Below, piece after piece: positions 8,365 through 16,370 of a stretch of DNA of 50,263 nt. The notes beneath the pieces were generated by a model. The model saw only the letters and a program-made list of their open reading frames with translations. It was not told the DNA's origin and searched no databases. Position 1 is the first letter of the stretch; the number at the start of each line of letters is the position of its first letter. Position numbers and translations under genes: made by a program. Source of the DNA: Anaerococcus porci (lineage in GTDB: Bacteria > Bacillota > Clostridia > Tissierellales > Peptoniphilaceae); NCBI RefSeq assembly GCF_009696575.1, contig NZ_VULQ01000013.1:1-50263 (forward strand), read 5' to 3'.

Positions 8365-9297
8365 TTAAGAAAATTGATTAATAACAACTTTCTTGATTTT
8401 TTCTTCAATTTCTTCTCTGCTTGGTAAGTCTAATACCTCTGCTGTTGCAGTAGCAGCAGCAACCGCTACCTTATATGCTTCAAGCGGATCACTTGTTCTT
8501 ACAAATGTTCCAATAAATCCACCTATCATAGCATCACGACAAGATACAGAATTAACTAAATTTTTGATTTCAATTTCTTCAGCTACATAGGAATGTCCAT
8601 CCCTTGTAAAGAACATGGAACCCTTTTTACCATAGGATACTATAGCATTTTGAGCACCCATTTCTATGATTTTTTTTCCGTATTTATCAATATCTTCTAG
8701 AGATTCTATTTTAACATCAAAAATTATACTTAGGTCATCACTATTAGGCTTAACAAGGATAGGTTTTTCTTTTATAACGTCTTTCAAATATTCCGCTGGA
8801 ATATCAGCTATAAAGTTGGCCCTATTTGCTTTAGCTATAGATACCATTCTTGAGTATATATCATTGTCCAACTTGTCTTTTAAAGGTGGAACAGAGCCTC
8901 CCATTATTATAGTATCACCTTCGCCAACCCTTGATAAATAATAAAGAAGTTCATTTATTTCCTCATGGCTTATATATGGCCCCTTAGAATTTATTGTGGT
9001 TTCATTTTTATCAAGCAAAAGCTTGATATTTGTTCTGTTAGAGCCTTTTATTTCAACAAAATCAGTCATGATTTTATCTTTTTCTAACCATTCTTCTATA
9101 AAAGCTCCTTGATGACCTCCTATAAATCCAGTTGCAATAGTTGGTATGTTAAGTTGATTTAAAACTCTAGAAACATTGATGGCCTTTCCACCAGGAAGGG
9201 TAAATTCATTAGAAACGTGATTTTTATCACCAAAATTAAAATTTTCAACTTCTAAAAATACGTCAACTGACGGGTTAAGAGTTACTGTGTATATCAT
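8365..9297 (-). CDS. PfkB family sugar kinase, 1-phosphofructokinase/tagatose-6-P kinase type
   Basis: The 310-residue protein opens with MIYTVTLNPSVDVFLEV and has GGKAINVSRVL near residue 36, both typical of the 1-phosphofructokinase (FruK)/LacC branch. By family it phosphorylates a hexose phosphate with ATP. The usual C-terminal GAGDS anion-hole/catalytic motif reads NSVSCRDAMIGGF here, so the Asp is kept but the preceding Gly-Ala-Gly is replaced by Ser-Cys-Arg. GGAGGAATT precedes the ATG. No PTS transporter or fruR is adjacent, so a fructose role is not supported by context. Confidence 0.8.
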   Translation of the reverse strand: MIYTVTLNPSVDVFLEVENFNFGDKNHVSNEFTLPGGKAINVSRVLNQLNIPTIATGFIGGHQGAFIEEWLEKDKIMTDFVEIKGSNRTNIKLLLDKNETTINSKGPYISHEEINELLYYLSRVGEGDTIIMGGSVPPLKDKLDNDIYSRMVSIAKANRANFIADIPAEYLKDVIKEKPILVKPNSDDLSIIFDVKIESLEDIDKYGKKIIEMGAQNAIVSYGKKGSMFFTRDGHSYVAEEIEIKNLVNSVSCRDAMIGGFIGTFVRTSDPLEAYKVAVAAATATAEVLDLPSREEIEEKIKKVVINQFS

Positions 9298-9328
9298 AAT
9301 TCCTCCATTAACTTTACTTCTATATTAA

Positions 9329-10708
9329 TCATATCCTAAAGTTATAAATTGCTTCTATAATTTCTTCCATATGAAGCCCTCTTGACCCCTTTACAAAGAC
9401 AAGGCTAGATTTTGTTATTATTTGCTTTAACTTGTCAATTAAATCATCTTTATTTTCAAAATGAAGAGATCTATTTTTTGAGAAGTTTTTAAGGCTTGCC
9501 TTGTGCATTTGTTTTGAAAGAGGTCCATAGAATAAAACATAGTCAATTTTTTTAGGATCTATTTCAAGACCTGACTCATAGTGAAGTTTCTCTTCATCCT
9601 CTCCAAGTTCAAGCATATCTCCTAATACAGCGATTTTGTTCATGTATCCATCAAGTATTCCTGCAAGGTTTAGCCCTTCTCTTAAGGATTGAGGATTAGA
9701 TTTATAGGCATCATTAAGGATATCAAAGCCATTTCTTTGGATAAGTTCATTCCTATTTCCAGTATTACTTGCTTTTAGTAGGCCGTTGTTAATATCTTTG
9801 TATGAAAGCTTAAAGATTTTTCCAATCAAAACTGCCAAGGCTGCATTGTAAACTTGGTGGGCTCCAAGTAGTGGAACGGTATATTCCTCATCTTTATAGA
9901 TAAATCTTGTGTAAGTATTTGTAAGACTTAAAGATTTAACCTTAAAATCGACATCATCATTTTGACCAAAAGTTAGGACTTTTTGTGATAGCTTATAGTT
10001 TGGAAATACCTTTTTTAGGATTTCGTCATCACCATTGTAGATAAATAATCCATCTTCTTTTAAACCTTCTATTATTTCAAACTTAGCTTTTGCAATGCCT
10101 TCTCTTGTTTTAAGTTTAAGAAGATGGGCATCACCTATATTTGTTATAGCTGCTATATCAGGTCTTGCAATGTTTGTAAGAAGAGATATTTCTCCAAAAT
10201 CATCTGTACCCATTTCTACAACTCCTATCTCAGTATCATCTGAAAATGATAGGATAGTTCTTGGTACACCTATTTCATTATTTAGGTTGCCATGAGTTTT
10301 TTCAACTCTGTACTTTTCTGATAATACTGCATGTATTAGGTTTTTGGTTGTAGTTTTTCCATTTGAACCTGTAAGGGCAATTATTGTTATATCAAGTTCA
10401 TTCCTATAAGCTTTGGCTAAGTCTTGGAGAGCTTTTTTTGTATCATCTACTATGCAATATGGAATAGTGACTGACTTTGGAACCTTGAAATTTTTATCTA
10501 TCAAAAAGCAAGGAGCTCCAGCTTTTTCACATTCTTCTATAAAGATTCTACCATCAAATTTTTCACCAACTATGGGTATATAAAGATTTCCATTTTGTAT
10601 AGTTCTAGAGTCTATAGAAACTCCTCTAATAATAACATCAGAAGATGATGGATCTGAAATTTCTCCACCAAGCATCTTACAAATGTGACCTAGCGTTCTT
10701 TCAATCAT
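9329..10708 (-). CDS. murF: UDP-N-acetylmuramoyl-tripeptide--D-alanyl-D-alanine ligase MurF
   Basis: The 459-residue Mur ligase has the ATP-binding loop ALTGSNGKTTTKNLI near residue 112 and the HGNLNNEIGVP segment typical of MurF. It joins the D-Ala-D-Ala dipeptide to the UDP-MurNAc tripeptide in cytoplasmic peptidoglycan synthesis. Its start overlaps the end of ddl by 8 bp (ATGATTGA), so translation is coupled to the enzyme that makes its substrate. AAGGAG precedes the ATG. Confidence 0.95.
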   Translation of the reverse strand: MIERTLGHICKMLGGEISDPSSSDVIIRGVSIDSRTIQNGNLYIPIVGEKFDGRIFIEECEKAGAPCFLIDKNFKVPKSVTIPYCIVDDTKKALQDLAKAYRNELDITIIALTGSNGKTTTKNLIHAVLSEKYRVEKTHGNLNNEIGVPRTILSFSDDTEIGVVEMGTDDFGEISLLTNIARPDIAAITNIGDAHLLKLKTREGIAKAKFEIIEGLKEDGLFIYNGDDEILKKVFPNYKLSQKVLTFGQNDDVDFKVKSLSLTNTYTRFIYKDEEYTVPLLGAHQVYNAALAVLIGKIFKLSYKDINNGLLKASNTGNRNELIQRNGFDILNDAYKSNPQSLREGLNLAGILDGYMNKIAVLGDMLELGEDEEKLHYESGLEIDPKKIDYVLFYGPLSKQMHKASLKNFSKNRSLHFENKDDLIDKLKQIITKSSLVFVKGSRGLHMEEIIEAIYNFRI

Positions 10709-11750
10709 TTAAAACTCCTTTTTTATATCTTTTAAAACCTTCATCTATAAGTAGGTCTAAAACTTCTGTAAAATTTAGGCCAAAGGAAATTTCACAAAGT
10801 CTTGCAAAAAATGATGAAGGTGTGAAACCTGGGAAGGTATTTATTTCATTTATAAAGAAGTCATGGTCTCTATAAAATATGTCAACTCTTGCAAATCCTT
10901 CACAATCACAAGCCTTATAGCATTTTATTGCAAAGTCTTTAAGCCTTTTTTCATCATCTTCATCCATTTCATAAGGAAGGGCTTCTTTGGTAGACTTATC
11001 AAAGTATTTGGCATCATAGTCTAGAAATACATGGTCAGTTGTATAGGCACCTGGTCTACTTGCTTTAGGGTTAATATCTCCAATTACTGCGATTTCAACT
11101 TCTTGACCTCGAATAGCCTCTTCAACAAGAATTTTTTCATCATATTTTAGTGCTTCTTTTCCATATTCTTTTAAATCTTCAATATTTTCTGCCTTATTTA
11201 CTCCTACTGATGAACCATTGGCAGAAGGTTTTACAATCATAGGAAATTTTATATATTCTACACATTTTTTTATAAAATTGTCATCAAAAGAATCTTTTTT
11301 TGCATAAAGGTATCTTGCCTGTGATAATTTGTTTTTTTCAAAAATATCATTAGCTGTAACCTTATCCATACATACTGATGATGATAAAAGACCATTTCCA
11401 ATATAAGCAACATCAAGACAGTCTAAAAAACCTTGAATAGTTCCGTCTTCGCCATATGTTCCATGGATACATGGAATTATCATCAATTTATCCTTATCAA
11501 GGTCTTTTATATCTAATAAGAAATCAGAGATTGATTCAAGAAGGTTATCTTTACAATCCTTAACTAAGTCAAATTCATCATCTGTTTCATAAAAGTCAAA
11601 AGCTTTTGAAAAGCATCCTTTTTTGTTAACATAAACAATTTTTAGTTTATATTTGTCTTTGTTTAAATTTTTTGAAATGTTGAGGGCACTCCTTAGGGAA
11701 ATATCATGCTCACTTGAAGGACCTCCACATAATAAATAAGTATTAATCAT
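10701..11750 (-). CDS. ddl: D-alanine--D-alanine ligase
   Basis: The 349-residue ATP-grasp enzyme has GGPSSEHDISLRSA at the N terminus, the HGTYGEDGTIQG loop near residue 98, and the metal/ATP site FINEINTFPGFT near the C terminus. It makes the D-Ala-D-Ala dipeptide used by the overlapping downstream murF. I chose the ATG at 11750 because GGAGAG lies 4 bp before it; a GTG at 11762 would precede that site. The region around the omega loop reads TTDHVFLDYDAKYFDKST, as in ordinary D-Ala-D-Ala enzymes, so vancomycin-type D-Lac specificity is not suggested. Confidence 0.93.
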   Translation of the reverse strand: MINTYLLCGGPSSEHDISLRSALNISKNLNKDKYKLKIVYVNKKGCFSKAFDFYETDDEFDLVKDCKDNLLESISDFLLDIKDLDKDKLMIIPCIHGTYGEDGTIQGFLDCLDVAYIGNGLLSSSVCMDKVTANDIFEKNKLSQARYLYAKKDSFDDNFIKKCVEYIKFPMIVKPSANGSSVGVNKAENIEDLKEYGKEALKYDEKILVEEAIRGQEVEIAVIGDINPKASRPGAYTTDHVFLDYDAKYFDKSTKEALPYEMDEDDEKRLKDFAIKCYKACDCEGFARVDIFYRDHDFFINEINTFPGFTPSSFFARLCEISFGLNFTEVLDLLIDEGFKRYKKGVLND

Positions 11751-11779
11751 ATATCTCTCCACATTAATTTTATATAAAA

Positions 11780-11808
11780 ATTTTACTACATATTAGAATA
11801 TAGGGCAA
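11780..11808 (-). promoter_or_regulatory. Probable promoter of ddl-murF
   Basis: On the minus strand TTGCCC is followed after 17 bp by TAAAAT, about 30 bp upstream of the ddl start. Confidence 0.5.
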
Positions 11809-11859
11809 ATAAAAGACTTATGGGAGATTCAACTTTGTCAGATGCTTTTATATTTTAGT

Positions 11860-11878
11860 CAATACTAGTATAGTATTG
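11860..11878. promoter_or_regulatory. Palindromic operator candidate upstream of pepD
   Basis: CAATACTA-GTA-TAGTATTG is a perfect 8-bp inverted repeat with a 3-bp centre, 19 bp before the pepD start. It overlaps a weak TATAGT -10 candidate. The core ATACTA-N3-TAGTAT recurs in the suf promoter at 15513-15527. Confidence 0.55.
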
Positions 11879-11897
11879 GTAGGAATTAGGAGGTAAT

Positions 11898-13316
11898 ATG
11901 GAATATAAAGATTTAGAACCAAAAGAAGTATTTCATTGGTTTGGAGAAATATCCAAAATACCAAGAGAAAGTGGAAATGAAAAGGAAATATCAGATTTCC
12001 TAGTAAACTTTGCTAAAGAAAGAAACTTAGAATATTGGCAAGATGATGTCTTAAATGTTTTTATAAAAAAAGAAGCAAGTCCAGGTTATGAAGATTATCC
12101 TTCAGTATTGCTTCAAGGTCATATGGATATGGTGGCTGTGAAAGAAGATGGATCAGATCATGACTTTAAAAAAGATCCAATCAAACTTTTACTTGATGGA
12201 CAATGGCTTACAGCAGAGGCTACAACACTTGGAGCAGACGATGGGATAGCTTTAGCCTTTGCCCTTGCTATTTTAGATGATGATAAGATAGAACATGGTC
12301 CAATTTCAGTTCTCATAACTACAGGTGAGGAAACATCAATGGTTGGTGTTAATAACTTAGATACAGATAAACTAGAAAATCCAAAATATCTATTAAATAT
12401 AGATAGTGAAGAAAATGGAATTCTCACTGTAGGATGTGCTGGGGGAATGGATATAGAATTTTCATTTGATAAAGAATATGAAAAATCTGATGGAGACTTT
12501 GTAGAAATTGAACTAAAGAATTTCCAAGGCGGTCACTCAGGAATGGAAATTGATAAGTATAGACTAAATGCTATTAAAGGACTTTTCCGTATGATAGATA
12601 GTCTAGAAGATGTAAGAATTGCAGAAGTTTCAGGTGGAGTTAAGAGAAATGCTATACCATCCCAAAGTAGGGCTATAATAGAAGTTAAAAACCTTGATAA
12701 ATCTCTTAAAAAGTTAGAAGAAGTAAAAGAAGAAATTCTTCATGAATATAAAGGTTCTGATCCAAAGGGTGAGATAAAAATTAAAAGTGTAGAAAAGAGA
12801 AGTAAAGTTTTATCAAAGGATTTATCTCAAAGAATGACAGATGCAGTATTAGCAGTATCTGATGGAGTTGTCAAAAAATATAAGGGCTCTCTTGTAACAA
12901 GTTCAAACCTTGGTCTTATAGATGAAGATGAGGATAAGATTATTTTTATAGTACTTACTAGAAGTGAAGTTACATCAGCAAAAAGAGCAAGACGTGACCA
13001 AATTAAAAAGCAAGTTAAAGCCTATGGGGCAGAACTATATTGTCACAATGAATATCCTGGATGGGAAAGAGAAGACAGTATATTACTTGAGAAAATGATT
13101 AAAACATGGAAGGACTTATTTGGATACAATCCAAAAGTTCTAACAACTCATGGTGGACTTGAGTGTGGACTTTTAAAACAAGATTTAAAAGATACCCAAA
13201 TGGTATCATTTGGTCCAGAGATTGAAGGTGCTCATTCTACAGATGAGAGGCTTAATATAGAATCTACTAAAAATAACTATAAATTCTTATTAGAATTATT
13301 AAAAAGATTAGATTGA
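11898..13316 (+). CDS. pepD: Aminoacyl-histidine dipeptidase (M20 family, PepD)
   Basis: The 472-residue protein matches M20C dipeptidases in length and motifs. LLQGHMDMVAV (near residue 75) supplies the first zinc His and Asp, GADDGIALA follows, and GEETSMVG carries the catalytic Glu region. AHSTDERLN near the C terminus is the last metal-binding site. It cleaves dipeptides such as Xaa-His in the cytoplasm for amino-acid recovery. AGGAGG precedes the ATG. The gene is alone between divergent ddl and its own terminator. Confidence 0.93.
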   Translation: MEYKDLEPKEVFHWFGEISKIPRESGNEKEISDFLVNFAKERNLEYWQDDVLNVFIKKEASPGYEDYPSVLLQGHMDMVAVKEDGSDHDFKKDPIKLLLDGQWLTAEATTLGADDGIALAFALAILDDDKIEHGPISVLITTGEETSMVGVNNLDTDKLENPKYLLNIDSEENGILTVGCAGGMDIEFSFDKEYEKSDGDFVEIELKNFQGGHSGMEIDKYRLNAIKGLFRMIDSLEDVRIAEVSGGVKRNAIPSQSRAIIEVKNLDKSLKKLEEVKEEILHEYKGSDPKGEIKIKSVEKRSKVLSKDLSQRMTDAVLAVSDGVVKKYKGSLVTSSNLGLIDEDEDKIIFIVLTRSEVTSAKRARRDQIKKQVKAYGAELYCHNEYPGWEREDSILLEKMIKTWKDLFGYNPKVLTTHGGLECGLLKQDLKDTQMVSFGPEIEGAHSTDERLNIESTKNNYKFLLELLKRLD

Positions 13317-13334
13317 TTTATAAATGGATAAAAT

Positions 13335-13360
13335 AAAGAGGGATAATGACCCTCTTTATA
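13335..13360 (+). terminator. Terminator of pepD
   Basis: AAAGAGGG pairs with CCCTCTTT around ATAATGA, followed by an AT-rich tract. Confidence 0.85.
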
Positions 13361-13505
13361 TTTATTTTGCGAAAATATATAAAAAAGTTTTGTCAAATAT
13401 TTTTTTAGTGATATAATAATTTCTAGAAAAGATTACAAATGATAGTATATAGGCTGAGTTATTTTATACATTAATGCAAGAAAGATTTTGTAAAATCGTT
13501 TGCTA

Positions 13506-13533
13506 TTGTTTTTATTATAAAAACGTGTATAAT
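13506..13533 (+). promoter_or_regulatory. Promoter of ptsH
   Basis: TTGTTT, 16 bp, then TGTATAAT. It lies about 80 bp before the ptsH start. Confidence 0.55.
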
Positions 13534-13611
13534 AATAACTAAAGAATCTATTATATAAATAAAGTCTAAGATTATACTATTTTGAAATAGCAACGAATTA
13601 ATGGAGGAATT

Positions 13612-13878
13612 ATGTACGAGGAAAAAGTCACGCTTGTAAATGAAATCGGTTTACACGCTAGACCTGCATCAATCTTTATTAGAGAAGCAGTGAAACATGC
13701 TTGTGATATAAATGTTGAAAAAGATGGCAGATCTTATAATGCTAAATCTATCATGTCTGTACTTTCTATGAGTGCTGGTAAGGGTGATGAGATTACTATA
13801 AAAGCTCAAGGAGAAGGTGAAAAAGAAGCTGTTCAAGCTTTAGTTGATTTAGTTGAAAATGAATTAAGCGATTATTAG
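13612..13878 (+). CDS. ptsH: Phosphocarrier protein HPr
   Basis: The 88-residue protein has His15 in GLHARPAS, the site phosphorylated by enzyme I. Ser46 in AKSIMSVLSM is the target of HPr kinase in Firmicutes. Both residues are kept, so it can act in the phosphotransferase system and in CcpA-type catabolite control, unlike Crh, which lacks His15. GGAGG precedes the ATG. There is no ptsI next to it; the gene is monocistronic with its own promoter and terminator. Confidence 0.95.
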   Translation: MYEEKVTLVNEIGLHARPASIFIREAVKHACDINVEKDGRSYNAKSIMSVLSMSAGKGDEITIKAQGEGEKEAVQALVDLVENELSDY

Positions 13879-13920
13879 TTGAAATATAGTTTAAATAAAA
13901 TAAAATACTTATTATAAGAG

Positions 13921-13948
13921 AACACTTTTATAAAAAGTGTTTTTTTTT
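13921..13948 (+). terminator. Terminator of ptsH
   Basis: AACACTTTT pairs with AAAAGTGTT across a 3-bp loop, followed by eight T. Confidence 0.88.
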
Positions 13949-13966
13949 GCTAGAAAAGGAGGGCTT

Positions 13967-15484
13967 ATGAAAATAAAACTTTTGTTTACAAGTGACCTTC
14001 ATGGCTATATTTTCCCTACTGACTATATTAGTAAGGAAGAAAAAAACATTGGCCTAAGTAAACTTTCTACTATTATTGAAGAAGAAAAAGATGAGAATAC
14101 ACTCTTAATAGATTTGGGTGATTTTATTCAAGGATCAGTCCTTGCTGAATATGTATATGAAAGTTCAAATATATCATATCTTGCAAATATTCTAAATACT
14201 ATTGGATATGATATAGGAGTTTTAGGAAATCATGGTTTTAACTATGGTAAAGACTATGTAAAGAAATATATGAAATCCTGTAACTTTCCATACCTTTGTG
14301 CAAATATCAAAGAAAATGGCAAAGATTTTGCAAAAGAGTATGAGGTAATTGAAAAAAATGGAATAAAAATTGGGATTATTGGGCTTTCAACGCAGTATAT
14401 AAAAAATTGGGAATTAGAGGATAATATCAAGGATCTTTTTTTTGAATCAGCCTTTGAAAAGGCAAAAGAGCTTTCAGAAAAATTAAGAGATAAGGTAGAT
14501 ATTTTAGTAATAGCTTACCATGGAGGTTTTGAAAAAGATCTTGAAACAGGGGAGATAACTGATACTAATATCGGAGAGAATGAAGGGTATAAAATCTTAA
14601 AGGAAATTCCAGGAATTGATGTAATTCTTACAGGCCATCAACATAGAAAATTATCTCAAATAATTGATGATGTAGCTATTTGTCAGCCAGGCTATAGAGG
14701 AGAGTTTTTGGGAAAGGTTGAGATTTTACTTGATGATGATAAAAACATTATAAATAAAGAAGTATCTTTAAAAGACACAAGGTTTGTAGAAGAAAACAAA
14801 CTTATAAAAGAGAAATATTCCTATATAGAAGAATCGATGGCAGATTGGTTAAATGAAGAATTGGGGGTAGGAGATGACCTTAGAATTTTAGATACAAATT
14901 ATGCAAGATTTCATGGACATCCTTATCCTAATTTTGTAAATAAGGTTCAACTAGAAAATTCAGATGCTGATATTTCTTCTACTTCCATATTTCTTATGGA
15001 GGCACCTGGACTTGGCAAAAATATTACAAGAAGGGATATACTAAACAACTATCCTTTCAATAATACTCTTGCAGTAATTGAAATTAATGGAAGAGAGCTT
15101 AAAGAGGCTCTTTGCTTAAATTCGATGTACTTCATTAAGAAAAATGGAAACTTTGAGGTAAATGAGTCCTATCTTAAACCTAAAATAAAATGCTACAATT
15201 ATGATTTTTATTATGGTATAGAATATATTTATGACTTAAATAAATCGCTCAATCAAAGACTAGTAAGCTTAAAATATAAGGGAAAAGAAGTAAAAGATGA
15301 TGACAAATTTAAGCTTGTTACTAACCAATATAGGGCCTTGGGTGGAGGAGATTATTGGATGTTTAAGGGAAAAGAGATTATTTATTCTGTAGATAAGCCC
15401 ATAAATAGGATGTTAATAGATTATGTTAAAAGAGAAGATTATATAAAAGCAGATAGGAAAATTAATTTCAAATTTATAAGATAA
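13967..15484 (+). CDS. Metallophosphoesterase/5'-nucleotidase family protein, apparently cytoplasmic
   Basis: The 505-residue protein has an N-terminal calcineurin-like phosphoesterase domain with SDLHGY, DLGDFIQGS, GNHGFNYG, AYHGG and TGHQHR. A 5'-nucleotidase C-terminal domain follows (from about residue 300). The order matches UshA/CpdB proteins, which hydrolyse nucleotides or cyclic nucleotides. No signal peptide or wall anchor is seen, so it probably acts inside the cell, as in YunD-like proteins. Position four of the GNH[DE] motif is Gly. The start at 13967 is preceded by AAGGAGGG; an upstream GTG in frame falls inside the ptsH terminator. Confidence 0.82.
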   Translation: MKIKLLFTSDLHGYIFPTDYISKEEKNIGLSKLSTIIEEEKDENTLLIDLGDFIQGSVLAEYVYESSNISYLANILNTIGYDIGVLGNHGFNYGKDYVKKYMKSCNFPYLCANIKENGKDFAKEYEVIEKNGIKIGIIGLSTQYIKNWELEDNIKDLFFESAFEKAKELSEKLRDKVDILVIAYHGGFEKDLETGEITDTNIGENEGYKILKEIPGIDVILTGHQHRKLSQIIDDVAICQPGYRGEFLGKVEILLDDDKNIINKEVSLKDTRFVEENKLIKEKYSYIEESMADWLNEELGVGDDLRILDTNYARFHGHPYPNFVNKVQLENSDADISSTSIFLMEAPGLGKNITRRDILNNYPFNNTLAVIEINGRELKEALCLNSMYFIKKNGNFEVNESYLKPKIKCYNYDFYYGIEYIYDLNKSLNQRLVSLKYKGKEVKDDDKFKLVTNQYRALGGGDYWMFKGKEIIYSVDKPINRMLIDYVKREDYIKADRKINFKFIR

Positions 15485-15502
15485 ATGTTAAAATTTCAAG
15501 TT

Positions 15503-15530
15503 TTGACAATTCATACTAAAGTAGTATACT
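15503..15530 (+). promoter_or_regulatory. Promoter of the suf operon
   Basis: TTGACA, 16 bp, TATACT, about 107 bp before sufC. A second possible extended -10 (TGGTATAAT) lies at 15556-15564. Confidence 0.7.
15513..15527. promoter_or_regulatory. Palindromic operator candidate inside the suf promoter
   Basis: ATACTA-AAG-TAGTAT sits between the -35 and -10 hexamers, where a bound repressor would block polymerase. The same half-sites with the same spacing occur upstream of pepD. An Rrf2-type (IscR/SufR-like) regulator is a reasonable guess, but none is encoded nearby. Confidence 0.55.
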
Positions 15531-15637
15531 TTATAATGTATAAAGCTGGTAAAAATGGTATAATTTAACAGAAATATTATATTTATGAAAATATAGGAAT
15601 ATTTGTTTTTTCTTAAACTTATTTAAAGAGGTATTAA

Positions 15638-16369
15638 ATGAAAGAATTATTAAAAGTTGAAAATTTACATGTTTCAGTAGATGATACTGAAATATTAAAA
15701 GGAATAGATTTAAAGGTAAATGCAGGTGAAGTTCATGTGATTATGGGTTCAAATGGGTCAGGTAAATCTACCTTAATGAATGCTATCATGGCAAATCCGA
15801 TTTATGATGTAACAGAAGGAAAAATTTATTTTGAAGGTGAAGACATTACAGACCTTACAACAGACAAGAGAGCAAAAGCTGGAATTTTTATGTCCTTCCA
15901 ATCACCAGATGCAATTTCAGGTGTTAGGCTTGGAGATTTCTTAAAACAAGCCAAAGAAGAAGTTACAGGAAAAAAACCTTCAATTTTAGGCTTTAACAAG
16001 GAATTAAAGAAGGAAATGGAAGAATTAAAACTTTCTGAAGAATATGCTTATAGATATGTAAATGTTGGATTTTCAGGAGGAGAAAGAAAGAAGTCTGAAA
16101 TCTTACAACTTAAAATCCTAAATCCAAAACTTGCTATGCTCGATGAGACAGACTCAGGTCTTGATGTTGATGCGGTAAGGATAGTAAGCGAAGGAATTAA
16201 AAATTATTTATCAGAAGATAATGCAGTTATAGTAGTAACTCACCACAATGAGCTTTTAGCAAATATCGACGTAGACTATGTTCATGTTCTTAAAGATGGA
16301 AAAATTAAATACACATCAGATGCATCATTAATGGAAAAAATTGAAAAAGAAGGATATGAGTGGGTTTAA
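15638..16369 (+). CDS. sufC: Fe-S cluster assembly ATPase SufC
   Basis: The 243-residue ABC ATPase has Walker A GSNGSGKST, the SufC signature FSGGERKKSEILQ, and LDETDSGLDVDA for Walker B with the D-loop. It powers the SufBCD scaffold that builds Fe-S clusters in the cytoplasm. It is the first gene of a tightly packed sufC-B-D-S-U operon, with sufB starting 1 bp after its stop. Confidence 0.96.
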   Translation: MKELLKVENLHVSVDDTEILKGIDLKVNAGEVHVIMGSNGSGKSTLMNAIMANPIYDVTEGKIYFEGEDITDLTTDKRAKAGIFMSFQSPDAISGVRLGDFLKQAKEEVTGKKPSILGFNKELKKEMEELKLSEEYAYRYVNVGFSGGERKKSEILQLKILNPKLAMLDETDSGLDVDAVRIVSEGIKNYLSEDNAVIVVTHHNELLANIDVDYVHVLKDGKIKYTSDASLMEKIEKEGYEWV

Positions 16370-16370
16370 T

